Assembly (NCBI GenBank): GCA_005881085.1
Contig: VBGU01000178.1
Location: 1-11,159, forward strand
Reading direction: 5' to 3'
DNA length: 11,159 nt
Origin: Chloroflexota bacterium
Lineage (GTDB): Bacteria; Chloroflexota; Limnocylindria; P2-11E
In this document: in pieces, positions 1 to 6,834 of the stretch
Position numbering within the stretch: position 1 is the first letter of the stretch
Layout: each line of letters starts with the position of its first letter
Position numbers and translations under genes: made by a program
Notes under the pieces: generated by a model
Told to the model about the DNA's origin: nothing
What the model saw: the letters and a program-made list of their open reading frames with translations, nothing else
Databases searched by the model: none

Positions 1-9
1 CCGGACCCA

Positions 10-111
10 GATGTAGTGGCAGGACTAGCATCAGGGAAGGTAGAAGGAGGGTCTGATGACCCGTTGGCCGTTCGCTTCCGCGTCCATAAGCGAGAGGCTC
101 CTTCTCCTTCT
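10..111 (+). promoter_or_regulatory. Structured 5' leader of nrdJ, candidate cis-regulatory RNA (possible cobalamin-sensing element)
   Basis: The sequence upstream of nrdJ folds well by hand. Hairpin A pairs 10-16 with 25-32 (one bulged G at 28, loop of 8). A long purine/pyrimidine helix pairs 35-49 with 98-111: 14 pairs, one a G-U, with T41 bulged. It encloses two perfect hairpins: GGGTC-TGAT-GACCC at 49-62 (G49 is shared with the long helix) and TCGCTT/AAGCGA at 72-77/88-93. Family knowledge: B12-dependent reductase genes are often preceded by cobalamin riboswitches, and a candidate 'nrdJ' RNA motif has been described upstream of such genes. GGGAAGG (34-40) and GATGACCCG (55-63) resemble strings from the 3' half of the cobalamin riboswitch core, but no recognisable B12 box follows. 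The 5' end may lie outside the window. That this is a structured leader is reasonably supported; its ligand is inference. Confidence 0.5.
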
Positions 112-153
112 TCTAAAGGCACTGGCCAGCGGTTCGAACCTCGCAGCTTTCTA

Positions 154-159
154 GGGGGG
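154..159 (+). promoter_or_regulatory. Ribosome binding site of nrdJ
   Basis: A run of six G follows CTA and lies seven bases before the ATG at 167. It is an approximate Shine-Dalgarno sequence (AGGGGG rather than AGGAGG). CTAAAG (113-118) can partly pair with CTTT-C-TAG (147-154) with a bulge, which would put a small helix directly next to this site. That fits, but does not prove, translation control by the leader. Confidence 0.5.
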
Positions 160-166
160 CGCGCAC

Positions 167-3100
167 ATGGCAATCGCCGACATCGCAGAGGTCTCCGTCC
201 ACCGCGCCGAGCCGAAAGGGCTCCGGATCGGACGCCGCTTCACCCGCGAGGGCGTCCACCCATACGACGAGGTCGAATGGGAGCTCCGCGACTCGGCCAT
301 TCCTGGCGAGAGCGGCAACGTCTTCGAGCAGAAAGGCGTTGAGGTTCCCAAGTTCTGGTCGCAGACGGCTACGAACGTCGTCGCGTCGAAATACTTCCGC
401 GGCAAGCTCGGCTCGCCTGAGCGTGAGTCGAGCGTCAAGCAGATGGTCGATCGCGTCGTCGACACCATCGCCCGCGCCGGCTTCGAGGGCGGCTATTTCG
501 CGAGCGCAGCAGACCGCGACGCCTTCGCCGACGAACTCAAGTACCTCATGGTCCACCAGCACGCCTCGTTCAACTCCCCGGTCTGGTTCAACATCGGCGT
601 CAGCGGGGTCCCTCAACAGAGCTCGGCGTGCTTCATCCTTTCGGTCGAGGACGACATGCACTCGATCCTCGATTGGTTCCGCAACGAAGGCGTGATCTTC
701 AAGGGCGGGTCGGGCTCGGGCGTCAACGTCTCGAAGATTCGTTCTCAAAAAGAGAATCTCTCCGGCGGCGGGTTCGCGTCGGGCCCGGTCTCGTTCATGC
801 GCGGTGCGGACTCAGTCGCTGGGTCGATCAAATCCGGCGGGACCACGCGCCGCGCCGCGAAGATGGTCATTCTCGACACCGACCACCCCGATATCCACGA
901 GTTCATCTGGTGCAAGGCGAAGGAAGAGAAGAAGGCCTGGGCTCTGGGCGAGGCAGGCTACGACATGAGTCTGAACGGCGAGGCCTGGCACTCGATCCAG
1001 TTCCAAAACGCCAACAACTCCGTCCGCGTGACCGACGAGTTCATGAAGAAGGCGCAGACGGACGAGGACTGGAGCCTGACCGCGCGCGTCGGCGGCGCGG
1101 TGCTCGAGACGATCAAGGCGCGTGCGCTCCTGGGGGAGATCGCGGAAGCGGCCTGGCAGTGCGGCGACCCGGGCATGCAGTTCGACACGACCATCAACGA
1201 CTGGCACACCTCGCCGGCCAGCGGACGGATCAACGGATCTAACCCGTGCTTCCCCGGCGACGCGAGGGTGCACACCACGGTCGGGCTCTTGCCGATCGCC
1301 GAGCTCTTCGAGCGAGCAGAGGCAGGCGAGGACATCCGCGTGTACACGAACCTCGCGACCGCGGCCTCACCGGCCGTGGGTGTCGTCGCGAGCCAGCCGA
1401 TCGCGGTCATGCGCAACGGGACGTCGGATGTCGTTCGGCTGCGCTTCATGAACGGCGGCGAGTTGCGATGCACCCCGAACCACCGGATCTGGACCAGCAA
1501 TCGAGGCTGGGTCGAAGCACAAGCGCTGACCGACCACGACGAGGTCCTCCTGAACGACACGGCCACCGAGCCGACGGATTCACGGTGGGAGCTGCCCGTG
1601 AAGGCTGGAGCTATCGCCAAGTCGTGGCACCGTGGCGGGTCCGTGATCACTCGCGAACTCCCTACCCGTTGGAGCGAAGGTCTTGCCGAGCTCACGGGCC
1701 ACCTCGTTGGTGACGGCGACCTCACTGGTGTCCGCACAGAGTGGGTGTACGGCGGCGACGACTTGACGAATGGCCTCCTCCAATCGCACGAAGGTCTGAT
1801 CGCGGAGGCGTTTGGTGGCTCGAACCGCTCGGAGATGCAGAACGGCACTGTGCAGCTCCGCGTCGGTAGCCAAGCCGTGCGCGAGTTCTTCCTCGCTCTC
1901 GGGATCACTTCCGCTAGGGCGCCGTACAAGCGCGTTCCGACCGCCGTATTCACGGCACCGATGGAAGTGCAGGCCGCTTTCCTCCGGGGGCTGTATGGCG
2001 CCGACGGATGCGTTTCGCGGGTGGAAGAAGGCAAGGCGAGTCGTTACGTCGGACTTGGAAGCCACAGTGAGGCGCTTCTCAAAGATGTGCAGAAGGTCCT
2101 CAGCGCTTTCGGAATCCGAGGGCGTATCTACAACACGAGTGAAGGCACCGAGGCCGCATTCAGCTACACGCGTTCGACGGGCGAGACGATCGACTACGCA
2201 TCCGGCCCGTCGTTCGATCTGCGAGTCACTGGTTCGGACACCGAGCGGTTCGCGGAGTTCATCGGCTTCTCGAGCCCGCGGAAGGGCCTCGAGCTGCAGA
2301 CGCTCATCGATGAGGTCACCCGGTATCGCACCAAAGGGACGACGCGTTTGGCGAGCCGCGAGTTCGATGGGCAGGCCGTCGTCTACAACCTGACCGAACC
2401 ACTGAACCACTCGTACATCGTTGACGGCGTCGTCGTCGCCAACTGCTCCGAATACATGAGCATCGACGACTCGGCCTGCAACCTCGCATCGCTTAATCTC
2501 CTCCGTTTCGTGCACAGCGACGGCGAGTTCGATGTGCAGCGGTTCCGCGCCGCGGTCGAGGTCGTCTTTACGGCGCAGGAAATACTCGTCGGCTACTCCG
2601 ATTACCCCACCGCGAAGATCGCCGAGAACGCGCGCTCGCATCGCCAGCTCGGTCTCGGCTACGCGAATCTCGGCGCCCTTCTCATGCAGCGTGGTCTTCC
2701 GTACGACTCCAACGAGGGTCGGGCGTACGCCGCCGCGATCACCGCGCTCATGACCGGCGCGGCGTACGCGCAGTCCGGTCGGATCGCGGAGGCAGTGGGT
2801 CCGTACGAGGCGTACCCGAAGAACAAGGACGCGCACGACCGTGTCATCCAGATGCACCGCCTGCATGCGTACCGGATCCGCGACGAGCTCCTCCCCGCGA
2901 GCCTCCTCTCCGCGGCGCGTCAGGCCTGGGACGACGCGGTCGATCACGGACGCCAAGCGGGTTATCGCAACGCGCAGGCATCGGTACTCGCGCCGACGGG
3001 AACGATCAGTTTCATGATGGACTGCGACACGACCGGCGTTGAGCCGGACATCGCACTCGTCAAATACAAGAAGCTTGTCGGCGGCGGGATGCTGAAGCTC

Positions 3101-4156
3101 GTCAACGGCAGCGTCCCCGAGGCGCTACGCCGTCTCGGCTACAGCGAGACCGAGTCGGGCGCGATCACCACCTACATCGAGCAGTTCGGCACCATCGAAG
3201 GCGCGCCCGCGATCAAGGAACACGATCTCGCGGTCTTCGATTGCGCATTCAGGCCCCAGAACGGTGTGCGGACGATCCACCACATGGGCCACATCAAGAT
3301 GATGGGCGCGGTCCAGCCGTTCATCTCCGGTGCGATCAGCAAGACCGTGAACCTTCCCGAGACAGCGACGGTCGCCGATGTCAGCGAGGCCTACGTCCAA
3401 GCGTGGAAGCACGGCCTGAAGGCGATCGCGATCTACCGCGACGGGAGCAAGAAGGTCCAGCCCGTAAACACGAGCAACAAAGAGAGCAACACCAAGACGG
3501 TCGAGACGATCGTCGAGCGGATCGTCGAGGTCACACGGCCACAGCGGCGCCGCCTCGCCGACACACGCGCCTCGCTCACGCACAAGTTCTCGATCGAAGG
3601 GCACGAGGGCTATATCACGGTGGGGCTCTTCGAGGACAACACGCCCGGCGAGCTGTTCGTCACCATGGCGAAGGAGGGCTCGACCCTCTCCGGGATGATG
3701 GACGCGTTTGCCACGAGCGTTTCGCTGCTGTTCCAGTACGGCGTCCCGCTCTCACACCTTGTCGAAAAGTTCGGTCACATGCGCTTCGAGCCAGCCGGTT
3801 GGACCGGCAATCCCGAGATCGGTTTCGCGAAGTCGATCGTCGACTACGTCTTCCGCTGGTTGGGGAACCGCTTCCTTTCCGAGCCTGAGCGGGCAGCGCT
3901 CGGCCTCATTCGGACGACTGAGGTCGCCGATGCCACGCCACAGCTCGAGCTTCTGAATCGCGTCGTGCAGCTCGCGACGCCGAATGCGCCGGCGACGAAC
4001 GGACACGCGACCGCGCCCGCCCCTGAAGCGCCCGCCTATCGACGACTCAATTCCACACCCGATGCGCCCCCCTGTCCGCGTTGCGGCTGGCTGACCGTTC
4101 GAAGCGGCACCTGCCACAAATGCGAGAACTGCGGAGAGACGACCGGGTGTAGCTGA
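167..4156 (+). CDS. nrdJ: Adenosylcobalamin-dependent (class II) ribonucleotide reductase, interrupted by an intein
   Basis: This cytoplasmic enzyme reduces ribonucleotides to deoxyribonucleotides for DNA synthesis, using adenosylcobalamin to make a thiyl radical without needing oxygen. The precursor has 1329 residues; without the 399-residue intein it has about 930, in the usual range for the B12-dependent family. Visible landmarks: FNSPVWFN near 135-142; Cys155, the likely redox partner; GGSGSG after EGVIFK; N359-P360, then after splicing C760-S-E762, the NPCxE active site with the radical cysteine; C771, the second redox cysteine; and APTGTIS at 942-948. A TSCPD domain spans roughly 1125-1235. 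The cysteine-rich tail has CxxC pairs at 1303/1306 and 1319/1322, typical of the family's C-terminal reducing arm. I see no N-terminal ATP-cone. The ATG at 167 is chosen for its position after a G-rich ribosome binding site. The gene appears monocistronic: a foldable leader lies upstream and a strong terminator downstream. Function must depend on protein splicing. Confidence 0.96.
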   Translation: MAIADIAEVSVHRAEPKGLRIGRRFTREGVHPYDEVEWELRDSAIPGESGNVFEQKGVEVPKFWSQTATNVVASKYFRGKLGSPERESSVKQMVDRVVDTIARAGFEGGYFASAADRDAFADELKYLMVHQHASFNSPVWFNIGVSGVPQQSSACFILSVEDDMHSILDWFRNEGVIFKGGSGSGVNVSKIRSQKENLSGGGFASGPVSFMRGADSVAGSIKSGGTTRRAAKMVILDTDHPDIHEFIWCKAKEEKKAWALGEAGYDMSLNGEAWHSIQFQNANNSVRVTDEFMKKAQTDEDWSLTARVGGAVLETIKARALLGEIAEAAWQCGDPGMQFDTTINDWHTSPASGRINGSNPCFPGDARVHTTVGLLPIAELFERAEAGEDIRVYTNLATAASPAVGVVASQPIAVMRNGTSDVVRLRFMNGGELRCTPNHRIWTSNRGWVEAQALTDHDEVLLNDTATEPTDSRWELPVKAGAIAKSWHRGGSVITRELPTRWSEGLAELTGHLVGDGDLTGVRTEWVYGGDDLTNGLLQSHEGLIAEAFGGSNRSEMQNGTVQLRVGSQAVREFFLALGITSARAPYKRVPTAVFTAPMEVQAAFLRGLYGADGCVSRVEEGKASRYVGLGSHSEALLKDVQKVLSAFGIRGRIYNTSEGTEAAFSYTRSTGETIDYASGPSFDLRVTGSDTERFAEFIGFSSPRKGLELQTLIDEVTRYRTKGTTRLASREFDGQAVVYNLTEPLNHSYIVDGVVVANCSEYMSIDDSACNLASLNLLRFVHSDGEFDVQRFRAAVEVVFTAQEILVGYSDYPTAKIAENARSHRQLGLGYANLGALLMQRGLPYDSNEGRAYAAAITALMTGAAYAQSGRIAEAVGPYEAYPKNKDAHDRVIQMHRLHAYRIRDELLPASLLSAARQAWDDAVDHGRQAGYRNAQASVLAPTGTISFMMDCDTTGVEPDIALVKYKKLVGGGMLKLVNGSVPEALRRLGYSETESGAITTYIEQFGTIEGAPAIKEHDLAVFDCAFRPQNGVRTIHHMGHIKMMGAVQPFISGAISKTVNLPETATVADVSEAYVQAWKHGLKAIAIYRDGSKKVQPVNTSNKESNTKTVETIVERIVEVTRPQRRRLADTRASLTHKFSIEGHEGYITVGLFEDNTPGELFVTMAKEGSTLSGMMDAFATSVSLLFQYGVPLSHLVEKFGHMRFEPAGWTGNPEIGFAKSIVDYVFRWLGNRFLSEPERAALGLIRTTEVADATPQLELLNRVVQLATPNAPATNGHATAPAPEAPAYRRLNSTPDAPPCPRCGWLTVRSGTCHKCENCGETTGCS
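1247..2443 (+). mobile_element. In-frame intein with LAGLIDADG homing endonuclease inside nrdJ
   Basis: This 399-residue insertion (residues 361-759) excises itself from the NrdJ precursor and joins N359-P360 to C760. Block A begins CFPGDARVHT with nucleophile Cys361. Block B has T436-PN-H439 in CTPNHRIWT. Block F/G reads YNLTEPLNHSYIVDG followed by VVVAN, ending at Asn759 and followed by Cys760 as the +1 nucleophile. The penultimate residue is Ala758 rather than the usual His. Between the splicing blocks are two dodecapeptide motifs: LTGHLVGDG (509-517, acidic D516) and LRGLYGADG (606-614, acidic D613). Both catalytic acids are kept, so the endonuclease is probably active and the element able to home into intein-free nrdJ alleles. 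The ends are set by the family motifs and by continuity of the RNR active-site motif NPCSE across the junction. There is no frameshift or stop. Confidence 0.95.
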
Positions 4157-4207
4157 TTTCCTCCGTCAGGCCCTGGCCGGCCCGCCCGCTGGCCAGTTCT
4201 GCCTACT

Positions 4208-4250
4208 GCCCGGGCACTCCCTGCTCCCCTGGGGTGCCCGGGCTTTTTCT
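4208..4250 (+). terminator. Intrinsic terminator of nrdJ
   Basis: GCCCGGGCAC (4208-4217) pairs perfectly with GTGCCCGGGC (4234-4243) over a 16-base loop. It is followed at once by TTTTTCTT. It lies 51 bases after the nrdJ stop and reads in the same direction. A weaker 6-bp hairpin, CTGGCC/GGCCAG (4173-4178/4191-4196), lies between the stop and the terminator. Confidence 0.92.
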
Positions 4251-4255
4251 TGTCT

Positions 4256-4451
4256 GGATCGCGGAGCGCGCGCGGGTGGTGTGCGGGCCCTGTCACGGCT
4301 ACCGGCGGTGAGCAGCGCCGGGGTCTTCTTCGCTCGGCCCCTCGTGGGATCGCGATGGACCGCCCGTCAGGGGCCGCTCGCTCAGAAGACCCCGACGCTG
4401 CTCTCGCTCCCCCGCGCCACCCGCACATCGCTTGCGCGTCCTCTGCGATCC
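4256..4451. repeat. Foldback repeat element 1 (long imperfect inverted repeat)
   Basis: The 196 bases fold on themselves. The ends are GGATCGC (4256-4262) and GCGATCC (4445-4451), and about 25 of the outer 32 positions are complementary. Inside, GAGCAGCGCCGGGGTCTTCT (4310-4329) faces AGAAGACCCCGACGCTGCTC (4384-4403) with a single mismatch. Near the tip GGCCCCT (4336-4342) faces AGGGGCC (4369-4375). The left end also matches, inverted, the right end of element 2: TGCGGGCCCTGTCACGGCT at 4282-4300 against 4636-4654, 18 of 19. No coding potential is convincing; open frames here arise from GC-rich repeat sequence. It could be a non-autonomous transposable element, a REP/BIME-like intergenic repeat, or a structured RNA. 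It starts five bases after the terminator T-run. Confidence 0.75.
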
Positions 4452-4497
4452 GTCGCGCCCTCGAATCCCTACTTTCCGTGCGAAGACGACGCACTGG

Positions 4498-4678
4498 GGA
4501 TTTGCGAGTGTGCGGGTGTGCGGGTGGCACGGCGAAGGGGGTCTCTCGCGAAGCGCGGGTGCCCCGGGGCCCCGCCCGCAGCGAACGAAAGTGAGCTGCA
4601 AGGCGGGGAGGGTGCGCTGAGCGAGAGACCCGCGGAGCCGTGACAGGACCCGCAACCGCCGCGCGTCCTCTGCGATCC
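4498..4678. repeat. Foldback repeat element 2, related to element 1
   Basis: This second imperfect hairpin has perfect core arms GGGTCTCTCGC (4539-4549) and GCGAGAGACCC (4621-4631). An inner stem pairs CCCCGCCCGCAGC (4570-4582) with GCTGC plus GGCGGGG (4595-4599, 4602-4608), with one C unpaired on the left and AA on the right. The right end (4636-4678) is nearly an inverted copy of the left end of element 1. It carries the same 18 bases, GCGCGTCCTCTGCGATCC (4661-4678), as the end of element 1 (4434-4451, direct orientation). The left end, from GGAT at 4498, is more decayed. The intervening 4452-4497 shows nothing recognisable. I see no transposase and no clear target-site duplication. Confidence 0.7.
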
Positions 4679-4951
4679 CAGCCGGCGCTTCTGATTGGGA
4701 TTCGCGTCCTTTTACGCCGTGCTAACTAATCCGAATGAAATAGCTCCGCTATTTCCTATGTCGCTTCGGAAACAGACGTAGTAGTTGCTAACGTCTCAAA
4801 TCAGTCGCCTGGTGACCGGAACGGGGATGACACTTCGTTCGTCTAGGTAAGTGGACGATTTACGACGAGCGAGCATGCGAGCGCTGTACGGCATGCAAGT
4901 TGCTCAAGCTTAGGGGAGCGCACTAGAGCGCTCGGGGAGGCGCGCAGAAGC
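4679..4951 (+). promoter_or_regulatory. Intergenic leader of the VanW-family gene, with two small hairpins
   Basis: This stretch is visibly less GC-rich than its surroundings and has no gene. It contains a perfect 8-bp hairpin with a three-base loop, GAAATAGC-TCC-GCTATTTC (4737-4755). A second inverted repeat is AGACGT/ACGTCT (4774-4779/4791-4796). The palindrome GCATGC occurs twice, 12 bases apart (4873-4878, 4891-4896). The hairpins lack a T-run, so they are not standard terminators. A purine-rich ribosome binding site, GGGGAGG (4934-4940), lies 11 bases before the ATG at 4952. I could not place a convincing -35/-10 pair. The promoter of the downstream gene set is expected here by position only. 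Confidence 0.35.
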
Positions 4952-6769
4952 ATGGCGGTATTCGCGAGGAGCGGCGAGCAAACGCGGACGGTACGTCGCG
5001 CCGTGTGGATGTTTGCCGTCGCCCCGATCGCCGCGATCGCGCTTGCTGTCGGCGCCGCCTTCGCGGCGGACGCAGCGTATGCGCAGCGCGCGCTTCCCGG
5101 CATGACCGTCGGCGGGGTCGATATCAGCTCGCTCGAGGCAGGTTCGATCCGCGAGCGTCTCGCGGCCGAGCTCGCCGCGCCGTGGGCGTCGTCAACGGTG
5201 GTGCTCATGGACGGGTCGCGAACGTGGCAGGCGACCAATGCCGATCTCGGCATCGCACCCGACGTCGACGCGGCCGTGAGCGCCGCGCTTGCCTATGGAA
5301 AGTCCGGGAGCGTCCTCGATCGGCTGGGGGCGTGGATCGATGCGATACGCGGCCAGGCGAACGTCCCGTTCGCCATGCACGCGAAGGGCGACGCGCTCGA
5401 TCGATGGGTGGCGGCCGCCGCCCGGGACACCGATCGCGCGTCGGTCTCCGGTGAGCTTCGCGTGGGCACGTCCGGTCTCGCGGTCACGCAACCGGCGCTC
5501 GGCCGCGAGGTCGATCGCGCCGGAACGGTCGCGGCACTTCTCTCCGCTGACTCGCTCGGCGATCGCGAGGTCATTCTTCGCGTTCGCACGTCGTACCCCG
5601 CCGTCGACGCGTCCGGCTTCGACGAGGCGTATGCGCGAGCGGCCGCGGTGGTCACCCCGGTCACTGTTCACGTGGAGGATCGGACCTTTACGGAAAATGC
5701 GACGTATCTCGCGAGCCTCCTGGCGATCGACCGTGTCGTCGCGAAGCCGGGCGAGCTCACGGCGATCCCGCAAAACGCGATCGCGCCCGCGGTCAGGTAC
5801 CGCTACCAGGTCTCACTCGTGAACGAGCGTGTCGCGAGCTGGGCCACCGCACTCGGTGTCGTTCTCGATCACCCCGGCAAGAGCGCGAAGTTCAACCTGA
5901 ACGCCGATCACGTGCCGTCGATCGTGCCGTCAGAGAGTGGAGTGAAGGTCGACCAGGCGAAGCTCCGCGCGATGGTGCTTGACGAGCTCGTGCGTCCCGC
6001 CACCGGCGCGACGCGGGACCTCGCGGCGCCCGCCGCAGTCGATACCTCCGCGTTCACGACCGAACAGGCGAAGGCGCTCCTGCCGAACCTTGTGCGTGCG
6101 TCGACGTTCACGACGTACTACCCCCCGAGCGCGTCGCGTCACGCGAACATCTCGACCGGCGCGTCGCAATTCGACGGCGTCGTAATCCTTCCGGGCCAGA
6201 CCTTCTCGTTCTGGGAGCTCCTCGGACCGGTGACCGTCGAGCGCGGCTACGCGTATGCCGGCGCGATCATTAACAACCGCTCGGACGAGAACGTCATCGG
6301 CGGCGGCCTCTGCCAGGTGTCGACGACGATCTTCAACGCCGTTGCGGCGCAGGGATATGAGATCGTCGAACGACACGCGCACGGCTACTACATCGATCGC
6401 TATCCGATCGGCTACGACGCCGCGGTGTTCGAACCGGGCGTCGACTTCAAGTGGCGCAACGACACCGCGAATCCGGTGTTCATCTACTCGTGGAGCGACT
6501 GGACATCACTCACCATCGACGTCTGGGGGATCCCAACAGGGCGGACCGTCGCGGTGAGCGCGGCGACGCAAAAGAACTTCGTGCAACCGGCCGCGGATCA
6601 GCCCGCCGACCCGGCGTTCCCGAAGGGCGTCACCGTCGCCGGCCGCGATGTCTTCAAGTCGCGCACGGTCTACGAGAACGGGAAGGTGCTCCACCAGGAC
6701 TTCTTCGCGAGCCACTACGCCCCGGTTTGGGGCGGCCCGCTGGTAGACCCAGACCCACCGAAGCCCTGA
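4952..6769 (+). CDS. VanW/YoaR-family membrane-anchored exported protein
   Basis: The protein has 605 residues. A short charged start and one hydrophobic segment (about residues 18-43) act as signal anchor or signal peptide, putting the rest outside the membrane. The first half, starting after LPGMTVGGVDISSLE, resembles YoaR-type putative peptidoglycan-binding domains, with a second similar repeat around 170-330. The VanW domain runs from about 383 to 510: SRHANIS, then ILPGQTFSFWELLGP, then GGGLCQVSTT (450-459), then the conserved HGYYID. The tail, with RTVYENGKV, resembles the C-terminal region of other YoaR proteins. VanW occurs in some vancomycin-resistance clusters but its biochemical role is not established, and nothing here indicates resistance (no van ligases nearby). 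A cell-wall-associated role is inferred. ATG 4952 is supported by GGGGAGG upstream and by the signal segment. It is the first of three co-directional membrane genes. Confidence 0.88.
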   Translation: MAVFARSGEQTRTVRRAVWMFAVAPIAAIALAVGAAFAADAAYAQRALPGMTVGGVDISSLEAGSIRERLAAELAAPWASSTVVLMDGSRTWQATNADLGIAPDVDAAVSAALAYGKSGSVLDRLGAWIDAIRGQANVPFAMHAKGDALDRWVAAAARDTDRASVSGELRVGTSGLAVTQPALGREVDRAGTVAALLSADSLGDREVILRVRTSYPAVDASGFDEAYARAAAVVTPVTVHVEDRTFTENATYLASLLAIDRVVAKPGELTAIPQNAIAPAVRYRYQVSLVNERVASWATALGVVLDHPGKSAKFNLNADHVPSIVPSESGVKVDQAKLRAMVLDELVRPATGATRDLAAPAAVDTSAFTTEQAKALLPNLVRASTFTTYYPPSASRHANISTGASQFDGVVILPGQTFSFWELLGPVTVERGYAYAGAIINNRSDENVIGGGLCQVSTTIFNAVAAQGYEIVERHAHGYYIDRYPIGYDAAVFEPGVDFKWRNDTANPVFIYSWSDWTSLTIDVWGIPTGRTVAVSAATQKNFVQPAADQPADPAFPKGVTVAGRDVFKSRTVYENGKVLHQDFFASHYAPVWGGPLVDPDPPKP

Positions 6770-6804
6770 TCGGACGCCCGAGACCAGCCTGAAAGCGGTC
6801 CGGA

Positions 6805-6829
6805 TAACGGCCTAGCAGGCAGGCCGTTA
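6805..6829 (+). promoter_or_regulatory. Perfect hairpin just before the DUF5667 gene
   Basis: TAACGGCCT (6805-6813) and AGGCCGTTA (6821-6829) are perfect reverse complements around a seven-base loop. There is no T-run, so it is a poor intrinsic terminator. It ends five bases before the GTG at 6835, where a Shine-Dalgarno sequence would normally lie, and none is visible. It may be an operator, an mRNA processing or stability hairpin, or a translation-control structure. Confidence 0.5.
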
Positions 6830-6834
6830 GACGC

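Noticed and set aside
129..145. T-arm-like GGTTCGAACC suggesting a tRNA end before nrdJ
   Set aside because: The five-base stem around TTCGAAC does not pair, no D arm or anticodon arm fits upstream, and the string is better seen as a simple palindrome in the leader.
1580..2956. Long open frame (458 codons) on the minus strand inside nrdJ
   Set aside because: It lies wholly antisense to conserved NrdJ and intein sequence, its translation is Arg/Asp-rich without family motifs, and long antisense frames are expected in high-GC coding DNA.
4250..4655. Several overlapping open frames in both directions between nrdJ and the VanW-family gene
   Set aside because: They fall on the foldback repeats, have low-complexity Arg/Pro/Gly-rich products, and none has a convincing ribosome site or family similarity.
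4952..6769. VanW as evidence of a vancomycin-resistance cluster
   Set aside because: VanW-domain proteins are widespread outside van clusters, and no VanA/B ligase, VanH, VanX or VanRS gene is in the window.
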